64,000 bases of DNA from Carnobacterium sp. 17-4. Its GTDB lineage: Bacteria > Bacillota > Bacilli > Lactobacillales > Carnobacteriaceae. The DNA is taken from NCBI RefSeq assembly GCF_000195575.1, contig NC_015391.1:1786363-1850362 (forward strand). Reading direction: 5' to 3'. The translations under genes were made by a program, and so were the position numbers. Below, in pieces: positions 36,298 through 45,307 of this stretch. The notes under the pieces are model-generated. The model ran no database searches. It was given only the letters and a program-made list of their open reading frames with translations, and had not been told where the DNA came from. Every line of letters begins with the position of its first letter. The stretch's first letter is position 1.

Positions 36298-37308
36298 TTA
36301 ATTGTTTTTATATTTTATTAATTGAGCTTCTTTATCATATAATTTAATGGCATACGTAATGACTAATGCACCGAGTAAACCAATTAGACTGCCTATAACA
36401 AGGCCAGCTAATCGAAATTGAACCAAATCTAGTGTAAATTGAGCCTTTGATAGATTTGAGAGTAACAATGCTTGTGGATTTGTAAAAAAATTAGCCAATC
36501 CATAGTTTCTTACCATGCAGTATTCAACTAGTATATTTAGTAAAATAATTAGGCAAACAACTTGTATCGTAGGCAAATGAAGCGATAAAAAAAAACCACC
36601 AATAAGTAAGCCTATAAACCCTCCAATAATACGCTGAATATTACGGTTAAAAACCATTCCTAAGTTTCGTCCTTGTAGAACAGCTGCACAAGAAATTGTA
36701 ATCCAATAAGCATTTCCAAAACCTAATGACTGACTGATATATGCCGAAAAGAAAATAATAGCAGCATGATGAACAGATGAAAGCAATAAAATAGAGTCAT
36801 TTTCAATTGATTCTAAAAAAAGTTCTTGTTTTGTAGCAGTGACATCATAAGTTGGTATATGAAAAAAATTTTGATTTATAAATCCAACCAATAAAGCTAC
36901 TAAAATGGCTGCTGCAACTCCAATACTTGCATATCCTACCGTTGTAAACATATCCTTAAAAGCTACTGTTGTTCCAGTTCCCATGATACAGACCATAATC
37001 ACAAAAAAAGCACCTGGATTAGGAATATGCAATATGCGTACCGTTAAAAAACCGCATAGACTAACTAAGCCAATTACGATTGGTATTGTCCATGGAAGTA
37101 AAGTAGCAATCATTCCTACATACAAAGCAACTAAGATAGCTGCACCAGCTTTAGCAATTCGCAATCCCAATTTTTTTAAAGGTAATGGTTGATATGAAAT
37201 AAAAGCAAATGCTCCAAAACTACCAAAGGTACCAATCTTCATATTTCCTACAACATATCCAATTAATAAAGGTATAGCCACACTCATACCTGCTCCCAAC
37301 ACTCGCAT
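36298..37308 (-). CDS. FUSC-family inner membrane protein (start unclear)
   Basis: At least 336 residues with two blocks of about six helices, as in the FUSC/aromatic-acid exporter family. LGAGMSVAIPLLIGYVVG opens the first block and GNAYWITISCAAVLQGRN the second. It is a membrane protein with unknown substrate. The ATG at 37308 has no ribosome site. In the same frame upstream, NEIFHIRQTDDPI looks like genuine family N-terminus, yet that frame contains no ATG, GTG, TTG or CTG before its stop. A good site (AGGAAGAAGG) precedes TTG at 37379, which is one base out of frame. Either a rare start or a frameshift near 37370 is possible. Confidence 0.8.
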   Translation of the reverse strand: MRVLGAGMSVAIPLLIGYVVGNMKIGTFGSFGAFAFISYQPLPLKKLGLRIAKAGAAILVALYVGMIATLLPWTIPIVIGLVSLCGFLTVRILHIPNPGAFFVIMVCIMGTGTTVAFKDMFTTVGYASIGVAAAILVALLVGFINQNFFHIPTYDVTATKQELFLESIENDSILLLSSVHHAAIIFFSAYISQSLGFGNAYWITISCAAVLQGRNLGMVFNRNIQRIIGGFIGLLIGGFFLSLHLPTIQVVCLIILLNILVEYCMVRNYGLANFFTNPQALLLSNLSKAQFTLDLVQFRLAGLVIGSLIGLLGALVITYAIKLYDKEAQLIKYKNN

Positions 37309-37811
37309 TATAGGATCATCCGTTTGTCTGATGTGAAAAATTTCGTTAATTATACTATTTTTCTTTATTATTTTCGCAACCTTCTTCCTAAATTATTTAT
37401 ACTTATACAGAAAAAAACTGCGTTGAAGAAGCAGTTTTTTCTGAGTCGTTCTTACTGTAGCATTGTATTACACGCTCCTTTCTAGCTTATACCTCTTTTC
37501 TGTTTTTTTCAATGTCCTCCTTCTTGAGCTAACTTAAAAGCTAACGTTTTAGTCTTTGAATAAAATTCTTTGCATAACCACAGGCTAACTTGTATTCCTT
37601 CAGAAATTCAACTTCACTAGTCATCTTTTTATCTGTCTAAAAATTAATTAAAGAAATAAGATGCCACTAAGTGAATACTAAAAAAAATTAGAAAATGTTG
37701 AGTTAAAAGTGCGTTACGGTGTTACTAATGGTAAAATGATGGTAGGTAAGTCCAACTACAAATTAGTCAGGCAACTATTTAAAGGAGCTTATCGTAAAGG
37801 GGGTGAACAGA
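37309..37811. other. Region of about 500 bases without a recognised gene
   Basis: It holds the probable true 5' end of the FUSC gene (to about 37380), a strong hairpin at 37411-37440, and low-complexity AT-rich DNA. A 27-codon minus-strand frame runs from ATG 37624 to 37541 but has no clear ribosome site. Further down the same strand lie isolated ribosome-site-like runs (AAGGAGG, AAAGGAG) with no proper frame behind them. This could be the remains of a gene or a short RNA; nothing is certain. Confidence 0.5.
37411..37441 (-). terminator. Terminator-like hairpin without an assigned gene
   Basis: AAAAAACTGC pairs with GCAGTTTTTT; on the minus strand seven T residues end the structure. Upstream on that strand there is no recognised gene, suggesting an unannotated short transcript. 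Confidence 0.6.
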
Positions 37812-38417
37812 TTGGAAATACTATTATTGACTGTTGGTTTTATTGGTTTAGTAATAGCGGCATTAACGCCTCAATCCGCTTTAGGTGGACTATTAGCATT
37901 AGCAAGTTTTGGTGGCTATTTTTATTTAAATAATCTAGAAAATTGGATTCCAATCATTATTTTTATTTTAGGAATCTGTCTGCTGATTTTTGAAGTTTTT
38001 GTACCAGACTTTGGTGTAGCAGGTATAATTGGTTTTCTTTTAATTATTGGTGGTATCTATTTAACCAATAATGATTTAGGAACAACCTTGCGGGATTTAA
38101 GTATCGCTGTGGTCGCCTCTACATTCTTAGTGATTATGCTTATCAGAAGAGGCTACTCGCTGACGCATTTACAAAAACTTGTTCTTAATAATAACTTAGA
38201 TAAAAAAAGCGGGTTTTCGAGCAACAATGACGCTTCAGCTTATTTAGGAAAAATTGGAAAAACAACTACTCCTCTAAGACCATCTGGAAAAGTAGCATTC
38301 GAAGATACAGAGTTAGATGTTGTCAGTACAGGCGAACACATAGACGTAGATGTTTCGGTTATTGTCACAAAAGTAGAAGGATATAAAATTATTGTTAGGA
38401 GAGTGGATAAAACATGA
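37812..38417 (+). CDS. NfeD-family membrane protein (YqeZ-like)
   Basis: About 201 residues. Four or five hydrophobic helices (residues about 2-120) precede a C-terminal OB-fold-like domain, [55 protein letters not shown], a typical NfeD end. NfeD proteins partner flotillins; here the gene overlaps floA by four bases (ATGA). I prefer TTG 37812 because AAAGGGGGTGA lies six bases upstream; GTG 37803 would lie within that site. The likely role is membrane microdomain organisation with FloA. Confidence 0.87.
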   Translation: MEILLLTVGFIGLVIAALTPQSALGGLLALASFGGYFYLNNLENWIPIIIFILGICLLIFEVFVPDFGVAGIIGFLLIIGGIYLTNNDLGTTLRDLSIAVVASTFLVIMLIRRGYSLTHLQKLVLNNNLDKKSGFSSNNDASAYLGKIGKTTTPLRPSGKVAFEDTELDVVSTGEHIDVDVSVIVTKVEGYKIIVRRVDKT

Positions 38418-39415
38418 CAACAGTTGCAGAGAGCCCCACAAATTGGATTGGCTTTTTATTCATAGCCATTATCGTTATTATCGTTATTAGTTTATTTTTC
38501 CGTTTCGTACCCGTTGGATTATGGGTTACTGCTTATTTCTCAGGCGTTAAAGTTAATATAGGAACACTTGTAGGAATGCGATTAAGACGAGTAGCTCCAC
38601 AAGACATCATCCGTCCATTAATTAAAGCAACTAAAGCTGGTTTAGACATTGATATTAATGAGCTAGAAGCCCATTATTTAGCCGGTGGAGATATTAACCA
38701 AGTTATAGACGCTTTGATTGCCGCACAACGTGCAAATATTGATTTAGTTTTCAAACAAGCTGCCGCAATTGACTTAGCAGGAAGAAATGTTTTTGAAGCT
38801 GTTCAAGTCAGTGTTAACCCTAAAGTAATTGAAACACCTCAAATTGCTGCAATGGCAATGAATGGTATCGAAGTTAAAGCTCGTGCTAAAGTAACTGTTC
38901 GTGCAAATATCGAACGCTTAGTCGGTGGTGCTGGTGAAGAAACCATTATTGCTCGTGTTGGTGAAGGTATCGTAACCACTGTTGGTAGTGCCGCAAGACA
39001 TACTGATGTACTAGAAAATCCGGATTCTATCTCAAAAACTGTTTTAAGAAAAGGATTAGATTCTGGTACTGCTTTTGAAATTCTTTCAATTGATATTGCA
39101 GATATTGATGTTGGTCGTAATATCGGTGCCAGCTTACAAATGGAACAAGCCCAAGCAGATAAGAATATTGCACAAGCTAAAGCAGAAGAAAGACGTTCTA
39201 TGGCGATTGCACAAGAACAAGAAATGATTGCTGAAGTTCAAAAAATGCGCGCACGCGTGGTTGAAGCCGAAGCTGAAGTACCTTTAGCATTAGCCGAAGC
39301 TTTGAGATCAGGAAACCTTGGTGCAATGGATTATTACAATATGAATAATGTTAATGCCGATACTAAAATGAGAAACTCTATTTCAGATTCTACTGAGAGA
39401 GAAAGTGATAGATAA
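38414..39415 (+). CDS. floA: Flotillin-like protein FloA
   Basis: 333 residues. An N-terminal membrane hairpin ([34 protein letters not shown]) is followed by an SPFH-type domain ([53 protein letters not shown]). The C-terminal EA-rich coiled coil is [21 protein letters not shown]. FloA scaffolds lipid microdomains in Firmicutes. It is placed between an NfeD gene and a YqfB-like gene, the same order as yqeZ-yqfA-yqfB in Bacillus. It overlaps its neighbours by four bases and one base, implying coupled translation. Confidence 0.96.
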   Translation: MTTVAESPTNWIGFLFIAIIVIIVISLFFRFVPVGLWVTAYFSGVKVNIGTLVGMRLRRVAPQDIIRPLIKATKAGLDIDINELEAHYLAGGDINQVIDALIAAQRANIDLVFKQAAAIDLAGRNVFEAVQVSVNPKVIETPQIAAMAMNGIEVKARAKVTVRANIERLVGGAGEETIIARVGEGIVTTVGSAARHTDVLENPDSISKTVLRKGLDSGTAFEILSIDIADIDVGRNIGASLQMEQAQADKNIAQAKAEERRSMAIAQEQEMIAEVQKMRARVVEAEAEVPLALAEALRSGNLGAMDYYNMNNVNADTKMRNSISDSTERESDR

Positions 39416-40032
39416 TGAATACTTTAATAGCCCTTGTCGTTTTATTTCTTATAGGGACTACATTCTTTTCTATTATCGCTACTATTTATCGCTTTTTCAT
39501 TGCGTCTATCGGAAGCAACTCTTCTCCATCAAAAAGTAATCAAAGGCAAACTTATCAAAGAGAAGAGTTAACAAATAAGGATTCTATTTCCTTAAAAGAT
39601 GCTTTTCTAACAAATAATGCCACTCGACAAAAGTATGCAAGCAACGCTAATGGTACTTCACAAAAACGAAACCAACAAGCGCATGCCAAGCAATTGTCTA
39701 GTCGCATGCAACAAGATGCAGCCCGTAGAAGAGCTGAAAACCTGCAACAAAATACTAAAAGAAAACCAGAACCCGTTCGATCTTCTACAGCTCCAAAATC
39801 AACTCTATTTAATGAAAATGACATTAACAAAAGTAAAAGTCAAACGCTTTTTGATAGAGATGATTTAACATCATTGACCCCAATTGATAAGGTAACTTCT
39901 ACCAGAAAATCAAGTTATCAGACTGAGGTTAAAGCTAAGAAAATTCATTTACAAAATGATAATGATTATGTAAAAGGGATCATCTACAAAGAAATTTTAG
40001 ATAAACCTGTTAGTTTAAGAAACAATAAATAA
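39415..40032 (+). CDS. Membrane-anchored hydrophilic protein downstream of floA
   Basis: 205 residues of unknown function. One hydrophobic helix at residues 4-28 anchors the protein. The rest is a polar, low-complexity region rich in Ser, Lys, Gln, Asn and Arg (SSPSKSNQRQTYQREE, RKPEPVRSSTAPK). The C-terminus ends GIIYKEILDKPVSLRNNK, a more structured block. It occupies the place of yqfB in the Bacillus operon; similarity beyond position and anchor was not established. It begins one base before the floA stop codon ends. Confidence 0.7.
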   Translation: MNTLIALVVLFLIGTTFFSIIATIYRFFIASIGSNSSPSKSNQRQTYQREELTNKDSISLKDAFLTNNATRQKYASNANGTSQKRNQQAHAKQLSSRMQQDAARRRAENLQQNTKRKPEPVRSSTAPKSTLFNENDINKSKSQTLFDRDDLTSLTPIDKVTSTRKSSYQTEVKAKKIHLQNDNDYVKGIIYKEILDKPVSLRNNK

Positions 40033-40036
40033 GCAC

Positions 40037-40090
40037 AAAAAAACCAATAAGAAAGTTCTTTAGGGAACTTATTTATTGGTTTTTTTTTTC
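40037..40090. terminator. Bidirectional terminator after the floA operon and amt
   Basis: AAAAAACCAATAA pairs with TTATTGGTTTTTT around an inner AAGTTC/GAACTT helix. Confidence 0.88.
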
Positions 40091-40092
40091 GA

Positions 40093-41862
40093 TTATACCC
40101 TAACTTCTTCTCTCTCTTCATCATATTCTAAAGCTTTTGTTCCTTGGTCTCCAGAACTGACTCGAATGACATTCTCAACATTATAGACAAAAATTTTACC
40201 ATCTCCAACTGTGCCCGTATATAGTGCTTTTCGAGCTGTCTCTATAACCAAAGAAACAGGAACTTTACTAACCACTACTTCTAATCTTATTTTAGGAAGT
40301 AAATCTGCTTCGATTTCAACTCCTCTATAATAAGCTGTTTGTCCTTTTTGCAGGCCGTATCCTTGAACTTTTGTTACTGTCATACCTGTGATACCAATGC
40401 TATTTAAAGCTTTTTTTAATTTTTCAAATTTAGACTCATTTGTTATAATGTCCACTTTCATTAAACTAGCCTCTTCCTTTTCGCCAGTAGTAAAAGGTTG
40501 TTTTAGCTGTTGGTGAACTTTAACTGTCTCATGTCTATCTTCCTTATTGATAGCAAGAGGTCCTACACCTGAAAATGCTAATTCAGGCTCTGAGCTTTCA
40601 ATTTTCAAACCTTCGAATAGAGATTTTTGTCCAAAAGGAACCGTTACAAAGTCACCGTAGCTTGATTCTAATCCATGTTCTGAAATATCCATCCCTGCAA
40701 TTTCTTCTTCCTCTGTTACTCGTAACCCAATTGTTTTATCAATGAGTTTAAACGTAATAACCATTGTGACCGTCACCCATACAACCACAGATACTACTCC
40801 TATTAGTTGAATGCCTAAGAGATTAAATCCACCGCCATAAAGCAGACCTCTGTCTGTTGCAAAAACACCTACTAGAATCGTTCCTAAAGCACCCGAGATT
40901 CCATGAACTCCAAAAGCTCCAACTGGGTCATCAATTTTAGCTTTCTTTTCGATAAATTCAATTCCATAAACTAATGCACTTGCTGAGATTGCCCCTATCG
41001 CTACAGCTCCAAATGGTGAAACTATCGCACATCCAGCTGTAATTCCTACTAAACCAGCTAGCGAACCATTTAGCGTCATAGAAATATCCGGTTTTCCGTA
41101 TTTTGTCCACGTGATCACCATAGCAACTAATGTAGCCGTTACTGCAGATAGATTTGTATTTAAAAATATCGTCCCAATAAGAGCTAATGTTTCGTCACCC
41201 GTGGCAGAGACCGTTGAAGCTCCATTAAACCCAAACCAAGCAAACCAAAGAATGAAAACTCCTAAAGCTCCTAATGTTAGACTATGCCCTGGAATAGCTT
41301 TTGCTTTTCCATCTGTATCGTATTTTCCAATCCTAGCCCCTACAATTTTTGCTCCGATCAAGGCTGTTACTCCGCCAACCATATGAACAGCTGTCGAACC
41401 AGCAAAATCGACAAATCCTAATTGTGCTAACCATCCTCCACCCCAAATCCAATGTCCAGAAATAGGATAAACTACAGTAGAAATAACCAATGTGTAAACT
41501 AGGTATGCACTAAATTTTGTTCTTTCTGCCATTGATCCAGAAACGATTGTTGCGGCAGTTGCAGCAAAGACCGTTTGAAACATCAAAAATACATAACTTG
41601 GTATAGTAGTGTCATAACTGCCTTGTACAAATAAATCCGGTGTTCCAAATAACCCAGCTATACTGGGACCAAACATTACTCCAAAACCAATGATCCAGTA
41701 CATTAAAGAACCTAATACAAAGTCCATCAAATTTTTCATGATAATATTACCAGCGTTCTTTGCTCTAGTAAATCCAGTTTCGACCATTGCAAAACCTGCT
41801 TGCATAAAAAATACTAATACTGTTCCAACAAGAACCCATAACGTATCCACAGATGAAAACAT
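40093..41862 (-). CDS. Ammonium transporter fused to a PII signalling domain
   Basis: About 589 residues. Residues 1-400 are an Amt channel: GFAMVETGFTRAKNAGNIIMKNLMDF, DFAGSTAVHMVGGVTALIGA with the pore region, and GVHGISGALGTILVGVFA. A linker leads to a C-terminal PII (GlnK/GlnB) domain from about 480: MKVDIITNESKFEKLKKALNSIGITGMTVTKVQGYG, T-loop GQTAYYRGVEIEADLLPK, and the ATP-site signature YTGTVGDGKIFVYNVENVIRV. At the T-loop position of the uridylylated Tyr51 of E. coli GlnB, I read Ile (RGVEIEAD). The ATG at 41862 follows GGGAGGTAAGAAT. Such fusions place the channel and its gate in one chain. Confidence 0.93.
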   Translation of the reverse strand: MFSSVDTLWVLVGTVLVFFMQAGFAMVETGFTRAKNAGNIIMKNLMDFVLGSLMYWIIGFGVMFGPSIAGLFGTPDLFVQGSYDTTIPSYVFLMFQTVFAATAATIVSGSMAERTKFSAYLVYTLVISTVVYPISGHWIWGGGWLAQLGFVDFAGSTAVHMVGGVTALIGAKIVGARIGKYDTDGKAKAIPGHSLTLGALGVFILWFAWFGFNGASTVSATGDETLALIGTIFLNTNLSAVTATLVAMVITWTKYGKPDISMTLNGSLAGLVGITAGCAIVSPFGAVAIGAISASALVYGIEFIEKKAKIDDPVGAFGVHGISGALGTILVGVFATDRGLLYGGGFNLLGIQLIGVVSVVVWVTVTMVITFKLIDKTIGLRVTEEEEIAGMDISEHGLESSYGDFVTVPFGQKSLFEGLKIESSEPELAFSGVGPLAINKEDRHETVKVHQQLKQPFTTGEKEEASLMKVDIITNESKFEKLKKALNSIGITGMTVTKVQGYGLQKGQTAYYRGVEIEADLLPKIRLEVVVSKVPVSLVIETARKALYTGTVGDGKIFVYNVENVIRVSSGDQGTKALEYDEEREEVRV

Positions 41863-41950
41863 ATTCTTACCTCCCTTTTCATATGTTATAAAACCTAACA
41901 TTTAAAAAAGCTCAAAACAAGCGTTTTAAATTAAATTGCAAAAATAACCT

Positions 41951-42004
41951 AAAAAAGCTTTCAATCCATGTTATATGATATAACTCGGATTGAAAGCTTT
42001 TTAT
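41951..42004 (-). terminator. Terminator after the ROK kinase gene
   Basis: AAAAAGCTTTCAATCC pairs with GGATTGAAAGCTTTTT, with an inner perfect GTTATAT/ATATAAC helix. Confidence 0.92.
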
Positions 42005-42007
42005 TTT

Positions 42008-42907
42008 TTATTCTTCATTTAATTTATAATTGTATAAAGCACCAATAATATTTCCATTGTTTCCAAACTTGCTTTTCATTATTTCAGGTACAATAAACAA
42101 GCCATCACCTAACTCCTCTTCGTACACTTTCCTTACGTTTTCTTTAATCAGTTGAATCAATAATGGATTTCCACTGATTCCACCGCTGATAATAATTCTT
42201 TCTGGATCTAAAATAGTTTGTAAGTTGAACAATTGAATAGCTAACGTATAGCAGTAGTCATTCAAACAGGATGCGGCTTTTTCATTTCCAGCTTCAATTA
42301 GTTCAAACATCTTAAAACCATCCATAGATTCTAATGGTATTTTACATTGAAAAGCTATTTTTTTAAACAAGTACCTTATTCCATTTTGATACCCAAACAT
42401 GTAGGATGCATCCTTACTTCTAGCCGTATTCGTTTTAATAAATGAAAATTCTCCGGCTGAATAGTGCTGTCCTTTCAACACTGCACCGTTTACTACTATT
42501 CCTCCACCGATACCCGTTCCAAGATTCAGCATGACTCCATGTTGAATTCCTTTTAAATTCCCTTTCCATAATTCTCCAAGGGTTGCAGCTTTGCCATCAT
42601 TTTCTACATGAATCGTCGTTTGACATCTCGTTTCCAACATCTCAATCATATTCATTTTCTTAATGTAATTTAATGATCCACCATGAACAGCATATCCAGT
42701 TTTGGAATGAATAATTCCCGGCATGCTAATGGCCATGCCTTCAATTTGATGAGCATATTCATCATAAATATCTCCCATCATGTCTAGGAAATGTGTTAAC
42801 GATTGCATAGGTGTTTTTCTTGACTTAATCTCCCCTAATTCACCTTGTTCATTAATTAACCCATAATTCGTTTCTGTTCCTCCAATATCGACGCCTAAAT
42901 AATACAC
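42008..42907 (-). CDS. ROK-family sugar kinase, BglK-like
   Basis: About 299 residues. The ATP site YYLGVDIGGTETNYGLI opens the protein. Catalytic VENDGKAATLGELW lies near 105, and LNLGTGIGGGIVVNGAV near 135. The usual ROK zinc motif (CxCGxxGCxE) is missing. Instead the protein reads SAGEFSFIKTNTARSKDASYM, which parallels the AGEFGYML region of the Klebsiella beta-glucoside kinase BglK. It may therefore phosphorylate beta-glucosides or a related sugar. The GTG start at 42907 lies eight bases after AAGGAGG; upstream ATG codons overlap that site. It is encoded alone on its transcript. Confidence 0.85.
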   Translation of the reverse strand: MYYLGVDIGGTETNYGLINEQGELGEIKSRKTPMQSLTHFLDMMGDIYDEYAHQIEGMAISMPGIIHSKTGYAVHGGSLNYIKKMNMIEMLETRCQTTIHVENDGKAATLGELWKGNLKGIQHGVMLNLGTGIGGGIVVNGAVLKGQHYSAGEFSFIKTNTARSKDASYMFGYQNGIRYLFKKIAFQCKIPLESMDGFKMFELIEAGNEKAASCLNDYCYTLAIQLFNLQTILDPERIIISGGISGNPLLIQLIKENVRKVYEEELGDGLFIVPEIMKSKFGNNGNIIGALYNYKLNEE

Positions 42908-43131
42908 TATTTTCGCCTCCTTCATCATTTCTACTCTGTTTTTCACTACCTTCAGTTTACCACTATCTATTAATGAATAGAACGGTTACAGACTATCTGC
43001 TTTTTAATTTCTGAGTTTTTATTGCGGTTCTTATCAAAATGAATGCCGTTGTTTATTTCAGCTTACGACTGTTATGTAATACTATTCTAGCTATTTGTTA
43101 CACAACTAACATCATATCTGCTTACTATCTA

Positions 43132-43140
43132 TGCTATACT
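43132..43140 (+). promoter_or_regulatory. Extended -10 promoter before the M23 hydrolase gene
   Basis: TGCTATACT lies 43 bases before the start codon; no good -35 is present. Confidence 0.45.
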
Positions 43141-43182
43141 TTTTAAGTATGTAAATGCAAGACGATTTATGGGGGTAGACTA

Positions 43183-44688
43183 TTGAAAAAGAAAATATTA
43201 ACAGGAATTATGGCTTCGATGATGTTCGCTAGCCCATTTTTACCAACTGTTGTTCAAGCTGATACGTTGGAAGAAATGGAACAACAAAAAAACGAACTTG
43301 ACTCACAATCATCAGAGCTTAATAATAGAATCAAAGAACAAGACGAAACCCTAAACGACTTAGAAACAGAAAAAGGTCATTTAGAATCAGACATCACTAC
43401 ACTGCAATCTCAAATTGACGAAACAGTAATGAAATTACATGATCAAGAACAAAAATTAGAAGAGTCTAAAGCAAAAGTTGAACAATTAAAAACTGAAATT
43501 GAAGCTTTAAAAGAATTAATTGCTCAACGAACAGGCAAACTGGAAAACCAAGCGCGTTCTGTACAAACGGATGGGAGTACTTCTAATTTAATAGGCCTTA
43601 TTTTAACTGCTGAAAGTTTTTCAGACTTAGTAGGCCGCATAGGTATTGTTAATCAACTTGTTACAGCTAATAAGACTATTGTGACTGAACAAGAAACGGA
43701 TCAAACAACATTAGAAGCGAGTGAAGCAGAAGCAAAAGCTGAAAAAGTTGCTATTGAAGAAACCAAAAATGCTATTGAATTATCAAAAAATAACTTAGTC
43801 GCCCAAAAAGCTGAAATGGATGATAAAATCGTCCAAGTTGCTATTCAATATGATATGACAGAAGAAGAAAAAAATACATTTGTTAAAGAACAGCAAGTAA
43901 TCGCTACTCAAACAAGTACTTTATCTGAAGAAATGCAAGAAGAACGTCAACGTATTATTGAAGAAGAACAAGCAAGACAGTTAGCGATTCAAAAAGCTGC
44001 TGAAGAAGAAGCTAAAAAAGCTGCTGTTGAGGAAGAAGCTAGATTAGCTGCCGTTACGGCTCAAGAAAAAGCTGAACGAGAAAAAACAGAGCAAGAGGAA
44101 GCTTCTAAAAAAGCTGCCGAACAAAAAACAACAATTGCTAGCTCTTCTCCTGATAAATCAACAAGTGCTAATAAATCGAGCAGTTCATCAAACAGTTCTA
44201 GTAATTCAAAATCTTCAAGTAACTCTAGTTCGTCAAAAAAACCGGCTATTACACCCAAACCACAACCTAAACCAGAACCTAAACCAGAATCAAAACCATC
44301 AGCTAATTCAGGTTTTATTCATCCTAGTGGTGGGTACTCAACCTCACCTTATGGTTACCGTATACATCCAATTACGGGTGAGCATAAATTACACGGTGGA
44401 ATTGATTTTGGCGGTGGTGGACCAATTGTAGCTGCTCAGAGTGGTACAGTTGTCATTGCAGGATATGATTCCTCATGGGGCTACTATGTGAAGATTGACC
44501 ATGGAAATGGTATGCAAACTCTTTATGCTCACATGGTTGCAGGAAGTTTACTTGTTTCTCCAGGGCAACAGGTCTCTCAAGGCCAACAAATTGGAACAAT
44601 GGGAACAACTGGATCTTCTACTGGAGTACATTTACATTTTGAAATGTACAAAAACGGGAGCCGTGTTAACCCTGCTTCTTATTTATAA
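43183..44688 (+). CDS. Secreted peptidoglycan hydrolase with coiled coil and M23 domain (PcsB/EnvC-like layout)
   Basis: 501 residues. A signal peptide (about 1-26) ends FLPTVVQADT. A long coiled coil of heptad-rich sequence spans about 27-300. A Ser/Asn/Lys-rich flexible linker comes next, then a Pro-Lys-Glu repeat (TPKPQPKPEPKPESKP). The M23 metallopeptidase domain runs from about 380, with zinc ligands in HGGIDFG and HLHFEMYKNG and the catalytic AHM nearby. The coiled-coil plus M23 layout is that of FtsEX-linked hydrolases such as EnvC, while PcsB uses CHAP. It probably cleaves septal peptidoglycan. The start is TTG 43183, preceded by GGGGGTAGA. Confidence 0.9.
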   Translation: MKKKILTGIMASMMFASPFLPTVVQADTLEEMEQQKNELDSQSSELNNRIKEQDETLNDLETEKGHLESDITTLQSQIDETVMKLHDQEQKLEESKAKVEQLKTEIEALKELIAQRTGKLENQARSVQTDGSTSNLIGLILTAESFSDLVGRIGIVNQLVTANKTIVTEQETDQTTLEASEAEAKAEKVAIEETKNAIELSKNNLVAQKAEMDDKIVQVAIQYDMTEEEKNTFVKEQQVIATQTSTLSEEMQEERQRIIEEEQARQLAIQKAAEEEAKKAAVEEEARLAAVTAQEKAEREKTEQEEASKKAAEQKTTIASSSPDKSTSANKSSSSSNSSSNSKSSSNSSSSKKPAITPKPQPKPEPKPESKPSANSGFIHPSGGYSTSPYGYRIHPITGEHKLHGGIDFGGGGPIVAAQSGTVVIAGYDSSWGYYVKIDHGNGMQTLYAHMVAGSLLVSPGQQVSQGQQIGTMGTTGSSTGVHLHFEMYKNGSRVNPASYL

Positions 44689-44703
44689 ATAGAAAAGTTA
44701 AAT

Positions 44704-44750
44704 AAAAAGACAGAAAGTTCAGTTTTACAATGAACTTTCTGTCTTTTTAT
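44704..44750. terminator. Bidirectional terminator
   Basis: AAAAAGACAGAAAGTTCA pairs perfectly with TGAACTTTCTGTCTTTTT. It separates the M23 gene from the converging cobalamin operon. Confidence 0.93.
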
Positions 44751-44755
44751 CTGTT

Positions 44756-45307
44756 TTATTTCCAATCACCGTTGGAATAGTACTTGTTAAGAAATTTGTT
44801 TAGTAAAGGAAATAAAATCGGCGCTAGGATCAAATAAAATCCGCTATTCCCTACTGCGTGCATTGTATCAAAAGGAATACCCGAAGCATAATAAATCCAA
44901 AAATTTTGAATACCAAAAAAGGGAGCTTGAATCAAGGAGATAATGAATCCGTATAAATAGCCTGTAAATCCGGCATAAAAAACCATCAGGGCAAAAGGAA
45001 TTTTTTTAAATATAGGTTTGATCATTAGTCCAGTAACCAAAACCACTACAAAGAATGAAACGATTTGAGCAATTGTCCAAACACCCATTCCAAGTGTCAT
45101 ATTTGATAAAAGAATCGACAATACAGCTACAATTAGTGCATCACTTATCCCTACTGTTAACGTTAAAATAATTAAGATAACGGTTACCGGCTGGACATTT
45201 GGCAGGAACTGAAGCAATTGACGGCTAACTTGGCAAAGTGCTGTCAAAAAGGCAAGTAAGGTTATTCTTTGAATGGATAGTTTTCCAGTACTTTTATTGC
45301 AAAGCAT
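44756..45307 (-). CDS. ECF transporter S component, probably for cobalamin
   Basis: 183 residues with about six helices, typical of an ECF-transporter substrate-binding (S) component, which docks on a shared EcfAA'T energy module. LAFLTALCQVSRQLLQFLPNVQP and LTLTVGISDALIVAVLSILLSNMTLGMGVWT are consistent with the S-unit fold. Its neighbours, a cobalamin adenosyltransferase and a DUF4430 lipoprotein, point to vitamin B12 uptake (CbrT-like); this substrate is inferred from context. It starts within the end of the upstream gene, overlapping by 14 bases, so translation is likely coupled. Confidence 0.82.
   Translation of the reverse strand: MLCNKSTGKLSIQRITLLAFLTALCQVSRQLLQFLPNVQPVTVILIILTLTVGISDALIVAVLSILLSNMTLGMGVWTIAQIVSFFVVVLVTGLMIKPIFKKIPFALMVFYAGFTGYLYGFIISLIQAPFFGIQNFWIYYASGIPFDTMHAVGNSGFYLILAPILFPLLNKFLNKYYSNGDWK

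Noticed and set aside
37541-37624. 27-residue minus-strand protein gene
   Set aside because: No adequate ribosome site and no similarity that I recognise; kept only as part of the unexplained region.
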